Source: Lachnospiraceae bacterium
GTDB lineage: Bacteria > Bacillota > Clostridia > Lachnospirales > Lachnospiraceae
Reading direction: 5' to 3'
NCBI GenBank assembly: GCA_017542245.1
Contig: JAFXXN010000135.1
Coordinates: 62,001 to 126,000 of the forward strand
DNA length: 64,000 bases
Position numbers and translations under genes: made by a program
Shown here: piece by piece, positions 28,077 through 36,616 of the stretch
Layout: every line of letters starts with the position of its first letter
Numbering within the stretch: the first letter of the stretch is position 1
Notes under the pieces: model-generated
Databases searched by the model: none
What the model was told of the DNA's origin: nothing
The model's input: only the letters and a program-made list of their open reading frames with translations

Positions 28077-30200
28077 ATGGGTATTATTAAGATGAGTACA
28101 GAGAAAGGTAATCTATCAATTAATTCCGAAAACATATTCCCTATTATCAAAAAATGGCTGTATTCCGACCATGATATTTTTTACAGAGAGCTTATCTCAA
28201 ACGGTTGTGATGCTATCACAAAGCTTAAAAAGCTTTCCATGATAGGTGAATTTGATGAGCCTGACGGTGAGGAATATAAGATTGAGGTACGTGTTAACCA
28301 GGAAGAAAAGACTATAAAAGTCATTGATAACGGTATCGGTATGACAGCCGATGAGGTTAAAGAATACATAAATCAGATTGCATTTTCGGGAGCAGCTGAT
28401 TTCCTTGAGAAATATAAGGATAAGGCAAACGAGGATCAGATCATAGGTCATTTCGGACTTGGTTTCTATTCGGCTTTTATGGTTGCCCACAAAGTGACAA
28501 TTGATACTTTATCATATAAGAAAGATGCTGCTGCGGTTCACTGGGTTTCAGAAGAAGGCATGCAATTTGAAATGTCGGAAAGTGACCGTAAGGAGAGAGG
28601 AACAGAAATTATATTGTATTTAAATGAGGACAGCTATGAGTTCTCAAATGAATACAGGGCAAAAGAAGTACTTGACAAATACTGTTCTTTTATGCCTGTT
28701 CCGATCTATTTTGTAAACGAGAACGCTAAGCCCGAAGAAAAGAAAGAAGATAAGAAAGACGAGACTAAAGAAGAGGGTGAAACAGAGGAGAAAAAGGGAC
28801 CGAAGCCGATTAATGAAACAGCACCTCTGTGGACTAAACATCCCAATGACTGTACTGAAGAAGAATATAAGACTTTCTATCGCAGTGTATTCCATGACTA
28901 CAAGGAACCTCTGTTCTGGATACATCTGAACATGGATTATCCTTTTAACTTAAAGGGTATTCTTTACTTCCCGAAGCTTAATCTTGAATATGATAAGCTT
29001 GAAGGTGTTATAAAACTTTACAGTAATCAGGTATTTATAGCAGATAACATTAAGGAAGTAATTCCCGAATTCCTCATGCTTCTAAAGGGTGTCATCGATT
29101 GTCCCGACCTCCCTTTGAACGTTTCAAGATCGGCACTTCAGAATGACGGATTTGTTAAGAAGATATCTGATTATATTACCAAGAAAGTAGCCGATAAGCT
29201 TACCGGCATGTTTAATGTAGATCGTGAGAATTATGAGAAGTACTGGGATGATATCTCACCTTTCATCAAGTATGGCTGTCTGAAAGATAACAAGTTTAAG
29301 GATAAAGTTAAGGACACCATGCTCTTCAAGGATCTTAATGGCAAATACCTTACATTAAAAGAATATCTTGATTCGGTATATGCTAAGGACAATGCTGAAA
29401 ATACAGATGGAGAAGCTTCAGAAAAGGATACGGAATATTTTGATAAGGCTGTAGAAGGGACGGAGAAAGAAGCAGCTGCAGATAATTCCGAAGAGAAGAC
29501 CGAAGAAGATAAGCCGGAAAAGGTTTCAGGTGAAGTAGTAGGTGAAGACGGCGAGGAAACAGAAGGAGAGAAAGAACCAGAAAAACAGAAGGTTTATTAT
29601 GTATCCGATGAGAAACAGCAGAGTCAGTACATAAAGATGTTTAAGGATGAGGGAATGAATGCAGTCCTTCTTACTCACAACATCGACAGTCCTTTCATTT
29701 CTCAGCTTGAAGCCGATAATGAGAAGATCGCTTTCTTAAGAGTCGATGCCGATCTTACCGATTCACTTAAGGCTGATGTTGACAAGAAAGAACAGAAGAC
29801 CATTGACAAAGAGCAGAAGGCTTTAGAGAAGATATTCAGGGAAGTTTTAAAGAATGACAAGCTCGAAGTTAAGGTTCAGAAGCTTAAGAATGATAAGGTT
29901 TCTTCCGTTATTACCCTTTCAGAGGAAAACCGCCGTATGAACGACATGATGAAGATGTACGGCATGGGCGGTATGGACACTGATCTTTACGGCGGACAGG
30001 TTACACTTACACTTAATTCCGAGAATGAGCTTGTAAAATATATTTATGATAACAAGAAGGGCAAGAATACCGAACTTATAGTTCATCAGCTTTACGATCT
30101 TGCCATGCTGAGTCATAAACCTTTGGCACCTGAGGCAATGACTGAGTTTATAGATAGAAGCAATGAGATCATGAAGATACTTACCGCAAAAGAAGCATAA
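28077..30200 (+). CDS. htpG: Hsp90 chaperone HtpG with two acidic inserts
   Basis: 707 residues, longer than the usual 620-650. The start at 28077 is chosen because AAAGGG lies five bases upstream; the alternative Met six residues on (MSTEKGN) lacks a site. The GHKL ATPase motifs are intact: ELISNGCDAITKL (the usual Asn-Ala becomes Gly-Cys), VIDNGIGMT, GHFGLGFYSAFMVA and GTEIILYL. Two charged, disordered stretches explain the extra length: about 218-246 (Lys/Glu), at the junction of N-terminal and middle domains, and about 438-503 (Glu/Asp/Lys), within the later middle domain. The first is where eukaryotic Hsp90 has its charged linker. CIRCE and a sigma-A promoter precede it. Confidence 0.96.
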   Translation: MGIIKMSTEKGNLSINSENIFPIIKKWLYSDHDIFYRELISNGCDAITKLKKLSMIGEFDEPDGEEYKIEVRVNQEEKTIKVIDNGIGMTADEVKEYINQIAFSGAADFLEKYKDKANEDQIIGHFGLGFYSAFMVAHKVTIDTLSYKKDAAAVHWVSEEGMQFEMSESDRKERGTEIILYLNEDSYEFSNEYRAKEVLDKYCSFMPVPIYFVNENAKPEEKKEDKKDETKEEGETEEKKGPKPINETAPLWTKHPNDCTEEEYKTFYRSVFHDYKEPLFWIHLNMDYPFNLKGILYFPKLNLEYDKLEGVIKLYSNQVFIADNIKEVIPEFLMLLKGVIDCPDLPLNVSRSALQNDGFVKKISDYITKKVADKLTGMFNVDRENYEKYWDDISPFIKYGCLKDNKFKDKVKDTMLFKDLNGKYLTLKEYLDSVYAKDNAENTDGEASEKDTEYFDKAVEGTEKEAAADNSEEKTEEDKPEKVSGEVVGEDGEETEGEKEPEKQKVYYVSDEKQQSQYIKMFKDEGMNAVLLTHNIDSPFISQLEADNEKIAFLRVDADLTDSLKADVDKKEQKTIDKEQKALEKIFREVLKNDKLEVKVQKLKNDKVSSVITLSEENRRMNDMMKMYGMGGMDTDLYGGQVTLTLNSENELVKYIYDNKKGKNTELIVHQLYDLAMLSHKPLAPEAMTEFIDRSNEIMKILTAKEA

Positions 30201-30245
30201 GTATCCGTTACCTACGCTCGGCATGCCGGGAGTACAGGGGAAGAT

Positions 30246-31478
30246 ATGAATAGCAGAGAAGATTTACTGATGCAGATCTGGCGTGACTATTATGACGAGA
30301 TACTTGATGTCAATCTTGACAGAGGAACGTTTGAAAGTCTGATCGACCCAAATGCCAAGAACGCCAGAAAGGGGTTTATAGAAATTGAAATAATGCTTAT
30401 GTCTCAGAAAATGGTGCATCCGGATGACCGTACCGTATTTGGCCAGTTCTTTGATAAGAAGGTCATACTGGAAGGAATGAAGAACGGAACATTTGTCAGG
30501 AAACTGAATTTCAGGATGCACCGTGGAGACGGCAAATATTTCTGGGTTAAAGTTAAGGGCATAATGCCCTCAAAGGGTAATGAGGAAGAAAATAAATATT
30601 TCGTCTGTTTCAGAATCCTTGACAATGCTTCCGATGAGGATATGAGTTATCGGAAGCTGCTCAGTGTTTCACTGATGCATGAAAAAGAAATATCAAGTCA
30701 GCTGAAGGGACTTTTTGAAAAATTTGCTTCAGAAATGAAAAGCCCGTTAAATGACATTGTCGGTCTTGCAGATATCGCTCAGAATACTGTTTCAGATACG
30801 GCTAAAACTATAGAACGGCTAAAGCTTATAAATGAGAAGACTGCCGAGATAAACAATCTCATGGAAGAAATGCTGGCTGAAAGCCAAAAGAAGAATGAGG
30901 AAGTAGCTCTGCGTGATGATGAGAGTTTTTGCGAACTTGTTGCCAAGACGGGAAAGAACATGCGTTCCGGAGCCGACGACGCAGAGAATGATAGAAGCGG
31001 TGATGAAGAAGATCAGGTAAGCGAGGTTGAGAGAACTCTTCAGAAGATAGGAGTGGGAGCCACACCTTCAACGGCCGATCCCGAAGATTTTGATTTTACG
31101 GGAAAGAAGCTTCTTATTGTTCCGGACAGTGAACTTGGCGGAGAAATAATGCTTGAACTTCTTACGGAAAGAGGCGCCGTAGCTACTACAATATGCAGCG
31201 GGAAAGAAGCTGTAAGAGATTTTATCATCAAACCGCCTCATACTTATGATCTTGTATTGGTAGATATCGGTGTAGAAGATCTGGACGGATATTCGGTCGC
31301 TCACTGTATAAGACTTTCCTGTAAGGAAGATGCAGGAACTATCCCGATATTTGCATTGTCTACAAAGGGAGTTGCGGAGTCGATAGTAAATACAAGGGAA
31401 AACGGCGTAAACATGATCTTTTCAAAACCTGTGGACTATGGAATGCTTTTTCTTAAAATGCATGAGGCGATGGGATAA
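30246..31478 (+). CDS. PAS, degenerate HisKA and receiver domain protein
   Basis: 410 residues, soluble. A PAS-like domain (about 1-125; VHPDDRTVFGQFFDK, KLNFRMHRGDGKYFWVKVKG) leads into a helical pair that aligns with the dimerisation domain of histidine kinases: FASEMKSPLNDIVGLADIAQ, where the usual SHEIRTPLN has Ser162 in place of the phosphorylated His. No HATPase domain follows; instead there is an acidic linker and a receiver domain (about 285-405) with acidic LIVPDSE, phospho-acceptor LVLVDIG (Asp340), Ser/Thr FALSTKG and Lys FSKPVD. It could therefore receive but not donate phosphate as a kinase. The upstream gene is htpG, 45 bases away. Confidence 0.7.
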   Translation: MNSREDLLMQIWRDYYDEILDVNLDRGTFESLIDPNAKNARKGFIEIEIMLMSQKMVHPDDRTVFGQFFDKKVILEGMKNGTFVRKLNFRMHRGDGKYFWVKVKGIMPSKGNEEENKYFVCFRILDNASDEDMSYRKLLSVSLMHEKEISSQLKGLFEKFASEMKSPLNDIVGLADIAQNTVSDTAKTIERLKLINEKTAEINNLMEEMLAESQKKNEEVALRDDESFCELVAKTGKNMRSGADDAENDRSGDEEDQVSEVERTLQKIGVGATPSTADPEDFDFTGKKLLIVPDSELGGEIMLELLTERGAVATTICSGKEAVRDFIIKPPHTYDLVLVDIGVEDLDGYSVAHCIRLSCKEDAGTIPIFALSTKGVAESIVNTRENGVNMIFSKPVDYGMLFLKMHEAMG

Positions 31479-31495
31479 AAGCGCAAAAAAATAAA

Positions 31496-31568
<73 letters not shown>

Positions 31569-31585
31569 TTATTGCGTACTTATTA

Positions 31586-31614
31586 ACTATACAGATTAAA
31601 ACATGAATTGTCAA
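31586..31614 (-). promoter_or_regulatory. Promoter of tRNA-Thr (minus strand)
   Basis: On the minus strand, TTGACA (plus 31609-31614) and TATAGT (plus 31586-31591) with a 17-base spacer, ending 18 bases before the tRNA 5' end. Confidence 0.75.
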
Positions 31615-31663
31615 TATTTTTTTTGATATTTGTGAAAATGATTTTTTGGAAGGATATAATAAA

Positions 31664-32437
31664 GTGAAGATTTCATTGGATGACCGGAATTCGGATGATA
31701 TTAAACAGAAAGAAAATGCTGCCAAAACCGTTCTTGATGAGAGTGCAGATATATATCGCAACAGAGAGCAGAAAACAGCATCCGAAACTTTTAAGGATCT
31801 TAAGGGAAAGGCAAAGGTAAGGTATTTTGTAGATTACTATCTTGGTAAGATAATACTCGTGACTGCTATTCTTGCTATTATAGGAAGTGTACTTTATACA
31901 ACTCTGAAACCTAAGCCGTCTCCTGTTTTTTACACAATAATAGTAGTTTCACCGTTTACTCCGGCAGGCTTAGACCAGTTTAAGGCTGATCTCGAAGATA
32001 TGTTTGTTACCGATCCTAAAAAGGAAGAGGTAATAATGGATAACAGCTACAGTTCCATCGTGGCAGATTATAACTCCAGCATAGCTTATACCATGCATAT
32101 GGCAGCCCAGGAAGTGGATATGCTTATCCTTACCAAAGATGAATTAAAATATCAGGTTAACAGCAAAGCACTCGTCCCGATAGAAAGTGTTATTTCAAAA
32201 CAGGTATATGAAAAAATTCCTGATTCCGCTAAACACAAGGTAATTCCCACATATCCTTTGGATAACGGAGATTTTGAGGAAGGGGAAGAAGCTGTATACG
32301 GACTAAATATTGAGAGTTTCCTTACAAAAATAAACGGTTTTGAAACAACTGATAAATATGTTATTGCATTCACAGGTATCTCTCAACATGCCGATAAGTT
32401 TGATGATGTTGTAAAATACATATTTGATATCAAGTGA
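31664..32437 (+). CDS. Hypothetical single-pass membrane protein
   Basis: 257 residues from a GTG at 31664 with GGAAGG ten bases upstream; a TTG at 31646 would overlap that site. About 60 hydrophilic N-terminal residues are followed by one strong membrane segment (LGKIILVTAILAIIGSVLYTTL) and an extracellular domain of about 165 residues with no recognised motif. VDMLILTKDELKYQVNSKALVPIES is reminiscent of a substrate-binding-protein fold, but this is weak. It is followed by a terminator and has a divergent tRNA gene upstream. Confidence 0.7.
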   Translation: MKISLDDRNSDDIKQKENAAKTVLDESADIYRNREQKTASETFKDLKGKAKVRYFVDYYLGKIILVTAILAIIGSVLYTTLKPKPSPVFYTIIVVSPFTPAGLDQFKADLEDMFVTDPKKEEVIMDNSYSSIVADYNSSIAYTMHMAAQEVDMLILTKDELKYQVNSKALVPIESVISKQVYEKIPDSAKHKVIPTYPLDNGDFEEGEEAVYGLNIESFLTKINGFETTDKYVIAFTGISQHADKFDDVVKYIFDIK

Positions 32438-32442
32438 TAATA

Positions 32443-32482
32443 ATATGCCTGCGAAAAAATACAAAAACGCAGGCATATTTTA
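32443..32482 (+). terminator. Rho-independent terminator
   Basis: Perfect 11-base stem ATATGCCTGCG / CGCAGGCATAT around an A-rich loop, followed by TTTAT. It lies six bases after the previous stop codon. Confidence 0.85.
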
Positions 32483-32569
32483 TGTGATAGTTGTGCAAAT
32501 TGTACAAAAATAAAAAATATATAAAAAAGTTCTTGAAAAATAATAAATTATAGATATAATAATATCTTG

Positions 32570-33277
32570 TTAAGGGCGTCGGACGAACACATTTGGGTGT
32601 CGGCTGATGTCTTTATTTTTTATCCTTATCTCAAGTGAAGGGTGTATCTCTTTTAGTTTTTCTGCAAGTTTTATGGAACGGGTGTTACTAAAGTCAGTAT
32701 TGATGATTATATTATTAAGATTCAGAACCGAACGACAATACTTAAGTATAAAATCGCATGCTTCAAATGCATATCCCTTTCCGAAGTATTTTTTAAAAAG
32801 AGCATAAGAAAGCTCAGGCTCATCCGTTCCGTCTATTCCGGCAATACCTATCATTCCACCCTGCTTTAAAAATATTCCCCAGATACCGTATCCAAGAAAA
32901 CCATAACTGTATCTGATATATGCTTCGTGCCTGAGTTTGAAATCTTTTGGGCTTAATCCTGCCATGGAGATATCATTCAACACATCCGGATAGGATTTTA
33001 TAAGGCGTCTGTATAAATACATGTCTTTATCTGAGAGTTCCCTTATGATAAGCCTTGGGGTATTTCCTATTGTACCCGCAAGACCGTAAGCATGGCAGTA
33101 AGTAAGATCCAGCATGGCAATATCACATTCATCCGAATATTCAATAATATAACTGATATCATCATGGCAGTTTTTAAGAGTTCCTTTTAATATAGGAACA
33201 GAGTGAGAATCTGCCCATCGAATGATATCATTGGGGATTTTATATTCATTTTCTAAAATGACCATTGGAATATTCAT
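32570..33277 (-). CDS. GNAT family N-acetyltransferase
   Basis: 235 residues on the minus strand. The C-terminal ~150 residues are a GNAT fold: RLIIRELSDKDMYLYRRLI (first strand and helix), IGIAGIDGTDEPELSYALFKKYFGKGYAFEAC (beta4 and the acetyl-CoA-binding loop) and NIIINTDFSNTRSIKLAEKL (beta5-alpha4). This is the RimJ/RimL-like kind. The N-terminal ~75 residues (WADSHSVPILKG, CDIAMLDLTYCHAYGL) form an extra module that I do not recognise. GGAGTAAGG precedes the ATG. It points away from the GH9 gene. Confidence 0.85.
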   Translation of the reverse strand: MNIPMVILENEYKIPNDIIRWADSHSVPILKGTLKNCHDDISYIIEYSDECDIAMLDLTYCHAYGLAGTIGNTPRLIIRELSDKDMYLYRRLIKSYPDVLNDISMAGLSPKDFKLRHEAYIRYSYGFLGYGIWGIFLKQGGMIGIAGIDGTDEPELSYALFKKYFGKGYAFEACDFILKYCRSVLNLNNIIINTDFSNTRSIKLAEKLKEIHPSLEIRIKNKDISRHPNVFVRRP

Positions 33278-33356
33278 GCCTTACTCCATATAACCAAAAT
33301 GATATATCAAATTATTTACCAAATAATAGCACAGTAAGATCATTATTTCAACTCGT

Positions 33357-33402
33357 TATGTTTAGGATTTTCTTGTTCAGAAGATAGATTTTCTTAAACA
33401 TA
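33357..33402. repeat. Inverted repeat in the GNAT-GH9 divergent region
   Basis: TATGTTTA at 33357-33364 and TAAACATA at 33395-33402, 30 bases apart, between the divergent acetyltransferase and GH9 genes. It could be an operator for either gene; no convincing GH9 promoter boxes are visible. Confidence 0.3.
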
Positions 33403-33502
33403 TTACAATAAAGTGTATACAAATATGATTTTTTATTATAGACTATGTTTACTGTTTGATGTGACAGAATTGCCGCATATGAATAAGGAGGAGAAGGGTA
33501 AT

Positions 33503-35203
33503 ATGAATTCTAAAGAAAGTCAGCTTTCCGTGATCAGGACTAATCAGATAGGCTATATTCCACAGCTCCCTGTAGATATTACAGTATTGTCGGAAGAAAA
33601 GCTTACGGTTAGTGACAGTAAGGGTAATATCGTTTTTTCAAAGGACAGGGTTGAGCTGAGTCTCGATGAGGCTTCGGGAGATAACGCAGCTCTTATAAGT
33701 CTCGGGGTTTTACCGGAAGGAGAATATACAATCGTTTCCGGAGATACTGAAAAGAAGATTAAAGTTTCGGCAGATGCTTATGATGAGGTTACAGGTGCAC
33801 TTATAAAGGGCCTTTATTATCAACGCTGCGGCTTAAAACTTGAAGAAAAATATGCCGGTATATATGCACATCCCGCATGTCATACTGCAGAATGTACCGA
33901 ATGGGAAGACAGAAGCGTAAAGAAGCTTGTTTTGGGCGGATGGCATGATGCCGGAGATTACGGAAAATATGTCGGTCCCGGTGCGGTTACTGTTGCGCAT
34001 ATGCTTTATGCATACAGGCTTTTTCCGAATGGCTGTACGGATAAGCTTAATATTCCCGAAAGCGGAAACGGCGTTCCCGATATATTAAATGAAGCACGTT
34101 GGGAATTAGAGTGGATTCTTAAGATGCAGAAGGATGACGGTTCATTCTATCATAAACTTACCAAGGATCATTTTGCTCCGTTTATTATGCCTGAAGATGA
34201 CAAAGATCCGGAATATCTTCTTCCGGTTTCTCATTGTGCAACCGAAGCGGCCATAGCCTGTCTTGCACTTGCTTCAAGAATATACCGTACTTTTGATAAA
34301 GATTTCTCGGAAAAGACTCTTTCGGCAGCGCTTAAGGGATGGGAGTGGGTTGAAAAGAATCCTGAATTTAAGCCGTTTATGAGCCCGAAGGAAGTTCGTA
34401 CAGGTATGTACGGTGACTGGAGTGACAAGGATGAACGTTTCTGGGCTGCTGTGGAACTTTATGCCGATACTTTAGATGAAAAATTCAAAAAAGCTGCCGA
34501 AGATATATATGCGGCAGCAAAAGATCCCGAGGAACTTGAAAAGATCAGAGAAAAAATGCCGCCTTTTATGAAACCTATTTTCCAGAACAGAAAACCGGGT
34601 CTCGATGTTACTCAGTACGGATGGATGGATGTAAGCGGACTTGGAGCAATATGCTGTCTGTTTGAAATAGGAGAAAAAGGCGGAAAAGTCCTATACGATG
34701 AGGTAAAAAAAGATTTCCTTGACAGGAGCAAAAGCATTATCGATACCTGTAAGACTTCAGGTTACGGAACATCATTAAAGAGTGACCAGTATGTCTGGGG
34801 AAGCATTCTTACTGTAATGAGCAATGCCATGTCCATGATTTTCAACAGCATGCTGACCGGAAACAGGGATTTGCTTGAATATGTTAATAATCAGTTTAAT
34901 TATGCTTTGGGACTTAATGCACTTGATATATCGTTTATTACAGGTTTCGGTGAGAGAAGGATCATGAATCCGCATCACCGTCCTTCGGGAGCAGACGGTA
35001 TAGAAGAACCGGTTCCCGGACTTATTTCCGGAGGTCCGAATAAGCGAATGACTTACCCTGAAACAAAAGAACTATTGGGAGAGGATACTCCCCCTGCAAA
35101 GTATTTCAGGGATCAAACACCTTCAGCCGATACCAATGAGATAGCGATTTATTGGAATTCACCGGCTATATTTACAGGAGCATTTCTAAATTCTTTGAAG
35201 TAA
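33503..35203 (+). CDS. Intracellular glycoside hydrolase family 9 (cellodextrinase-type)
   Basis: 566 residues from the ATG at 33503, which has AGGAGG and GAAGGG just upstream; a start 30 codons earlier has no ribosome site. No signal peptide is present, so the enzyme should be cytoplasmic. An Ig-like CelD N-terminal domain (about 5-90, SVIRTNQIGYIP) precedes the alpha/alpha-barrel. Catalytic elements are intact: GGWHDAGDYGKY (nucleophilic-water Asp) and ADTNEIAIYWN (acid Glu), with NPHHRPSGADG between. The overall type matches the signal-less Butyrivibrio fibrisolvens cellodextrinase Ced1, which cleaves imported cello-oligosaccharides; that substrate is inferred by analogy. It is monocistronic, with a terminator right after. 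Confidence 0.93.
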   Translation: MNSKESQLSVIRTNQIGYIPQLPVDITVLSEEKLTVSDSKGNIVFSKDRVELSLDEASGDNAALISLGVLPEGEYTIVSGDTEKKIKVSADAYDEVTGALIKGLYYQRCGLKLEEKYAGIYAHPACHTAECTEWEDRSVKKLVLGGWHDAGDYGKYVGPGAVTVAHMLYAYRLFPNGCTDKLNIPESGNGVPDILNEARWELEWILKMQKDDGSFYHKLTKDHFAPFIMPEDDKDPEYLLPVSHCATEAAIACLALASRIYRTFDKDFSEKTLSAALKGWEWVEKNPEFKPFMSPKEVRTGMYGDWSDKDERFWAAVELYADTLDEKFKKAAEDIYAAAKDPEELEKIREKMPPFMKPIFQNRKPGLDVTQYGWMDVSGLGAICCLFEIGEKGGKVLYDEVKKDFLDRSKSIIDTCKTSGYGTSLKSDQYVWGSILTVMSNAMSMIFNSMLTGNRDLLEYVNNQFNYALGLNALDISFITGFGERRIMNPHHRPSGADGIEEPVPGLISGGPNKRMTYPETKELLGEDTPPAKYFRDQTPSADTNEIAIYWNSPAIFTGAFLNSLK

Positions 35204-35225
35204 AAATACATATTTATTTATGGAA

Positions 35226-35270
35226 ATATCCCCCGCCTTCGCTTAGAGGCGTGGGATATCTTTAGTTTTG
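35226..35270. terminator. Terminator hairpin between GH9 and YgjP-like genes
   Basis: ATATCCCCCGCCT pairs with AGGCGTGGGATAT around TCGCTTAG; the plus strand continues TTTAGTTTTG. It lies between convergent genes and resembles the hairpin at 41607-41653 in its GATATCC-type arms. Confidence 0.7.
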
Positions 35271-35278
35271 TAATATAT

Positions 35279-35839
35279 TTAATTTTGCGGACACATACGC
35301 TGCAGGATACGGCTTCCGTTTTCTTTCAGCCAATTGTCCCAGACATGGTAATCAGGATAAACTTTGAGTACTTCATGGTAAAATCTGTCTGAATGGTTCA
35401 TTTCTTTTCGATGTGCCAGTTCATGTACTACTACGCTGTCAATAACTTCAGGAGGAGTAAGCATGAGTAGGCAGTTAAAGTTCAGATTTCCTTTGCCGGA
35501 ACAGCTGCCCCAGCGGGTGCGCTGGTTCCTTATGGTGATGTTTCCGTAAGTAACACCCATGATCCGGGCATAGTATTTTACCCTTTCGGGAATCAGTTTC
35601 AAAGCTTTATCGGCCAGATCCTGAAGCTCATCTGCTGTCAATGGGATAAGATTCGGAGCTTTTTCATTTTTTACTATCATTTTATTAACATGGGCCTCTA
35701 TCCAGGCCCGTTTTTTATTTACAAGTTCGGAAATATCTTCATTACTTACAAAATAGGGGGCTCTGACTATAACTTTTCCATTACCTTTAACTTCAATCCC
35801 TATAGTTTTTCTTTTGCTTTTGATTACGGTATATTCCAT
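35279..35839 (-). CDS. YgjP-like zinc metallopeptidase (DUF45)
   Basis: 186 residues on the minus strand, cytosolic. The N-terminal strand-rich part (YTVIKSKRKTIGIEVKGNGKVIVRAPYFVSNEDI) and RWGSCSGKGNLNFN are typical of the family. The zinc site is VVHELAHRKEMNHSDRFY, where HELAH gives two ligands and the NHS His the third. The short form (no added modules) fits the SprT/YgjP-like group, often near restriction-modification genes in other genomes but not here. AAAGAGGT precedes the ATG. Substrate unknown. Confidence 0.9.
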   Translation of the reverse strand: MEYTVIKSKRKTIGIEVKGNGKVIVRAPYFVSNEDISELVNKKRAWIEAHVNKMIVKNEKAPNLIPLTADELQDLADKALKLIPERVKYYARIMGVTYGNITIRNQRTRWGSCSGKGNLNFNCLLMLTPPEVIDSVVVHELAHRKEMNHSDRFYHEVLKVYPDYHVWDNWLKENGSRILQRMCPQN

Positions 35840-35975
35840 TTGAAACCTCTTTCTAAGGTACTTAATAAATATATGTTATTATATCAAATGTAATGTTAAA
35901 GGTCAAAAAAATCTTGCTTTTACAGGGGACTATGGTAGAATGATACTAAGGAAAAAAATAAGAAAAATTTTTTAA

Positions 35976-36485
35976 ATGGGGCTTAATATGAAGACTGTTA
36001 CATTTGCTATAACTCCAGCCGATGTTATGGGGTTCGCCGGGTTTCTTGATAATCTGAGGACTGATGATGTTTTTAAAGAATGTATAGGTGTTCCGGACGG
36101 TACTTCTATACAGATGGAAAGATGCTTTGCTTTTCCGTTTAGGGAATATGGAGATGCAAAGGAAGCCTGTATTGAGGTTGGCGGAAACTCTATGAAGCTG
36201 ATGCTGATATTCCCGAATTACAGGGTTGTTTATTCCCTTATAGCTGAGAATCAGTGGCGGAATGTTGAAATGGAAGTGTTTGCGGGAACTTTAGTAAAAT
36301 ATAATTATGATTTCTTTAACCGCCTTAATGCACAGCATATTAAAGAGATTGACTGCTTTTTCAGAAGCAAGCTTATTGCCGGGAGAGATAATCTGTACAG
36401 TTCCTTAGGCTCAGATGCAAGTAATCCGGAATTCCTGAAAAATTATATATACAGTGTGATACTGGGTAAAAATAAAAGATATTAG
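35976..36485 (+). CDS. Hypothetical protein
   Basis: 169 residues if started at 35976; the ATG at 35988 (MKTVTFAITPADVMGF) is equally likely, with GGGG six bases upstream. Soluble, mixed helix and strand. I recognise no family: segments include FPFREYGDAKEACIEVGGNSMKLMLIFP and FFNRLNAQHIKEIDCFF. It stands alone between a YgjP-like gene and a strong terminator. The tail ends GKNKRY. A possible promoter (TTGCTT at 35914, TAGAAT at 35936) is 40 bases upstream. Confidence 0.6.
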   Translation: MGLNMKTVTFAITPADVMGFAGFLDNLRTDDVFKECIGVPDGTSIQMERCFAFPFREYGDAKEACIEVGGNSMKLMLIFPNYRVVYSLIAENQWRNVEMEVFAGTLVKYNYDFFNRLNAQHIKEIDCFFRSKLIAGRDNLYSSLGSDASNPEFLKNYIYSVILGKNKRY

Positions 36486-36513
36486 AACATTTTGTCTTTT
36501 ACAGTATAGTACA

Positions 36514-36541
36514 TTGTTATTTAAGAAAATCGATTTATTAT
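36514..36541 (+). promoter_or_regulatory. Candidate promoter of the ABC exporter genes
   Basis: TTGTTA at 36514-36519 and TATTAT at 36536-36541, spacer 16. Its predicted transcription start falls in the first arm of the terminator hairpin at 36543, so a transcript from it would begin with the hairpin. Confidence 0.4.
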
Positions 36542-36542
36542 A

Positions 36543-36587
36543 TAATAGTGAAAAGTAAAGAATTGCTTTTCACTATTATTTTTTTAT
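36543..36587 (+). terminator. Strong rho-independent terminator before the ABC exporter genes
   Basis: Perfect 13-base stem TAATAGTGAAAAG / CTTTTCACTATTA around TAAAGAATTG, followed by TTTTTTTAT. It is 30 bases before the exporter start codon and 57 bases after the previous stop. Confidence 0.85.
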
Positions 36588-36616
36588 AACGAACCGATGC
36601 TTATAACGGAGGCATT

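Noticed and set aside
33413-33502. N-terminal extension of the GH9 enzyme acting as a signal peptide
   Set aside because: No ribosome site precedes 33413, the extension has no signal-peptide cleavage pattern, and AGGAGG sits right before 33503.
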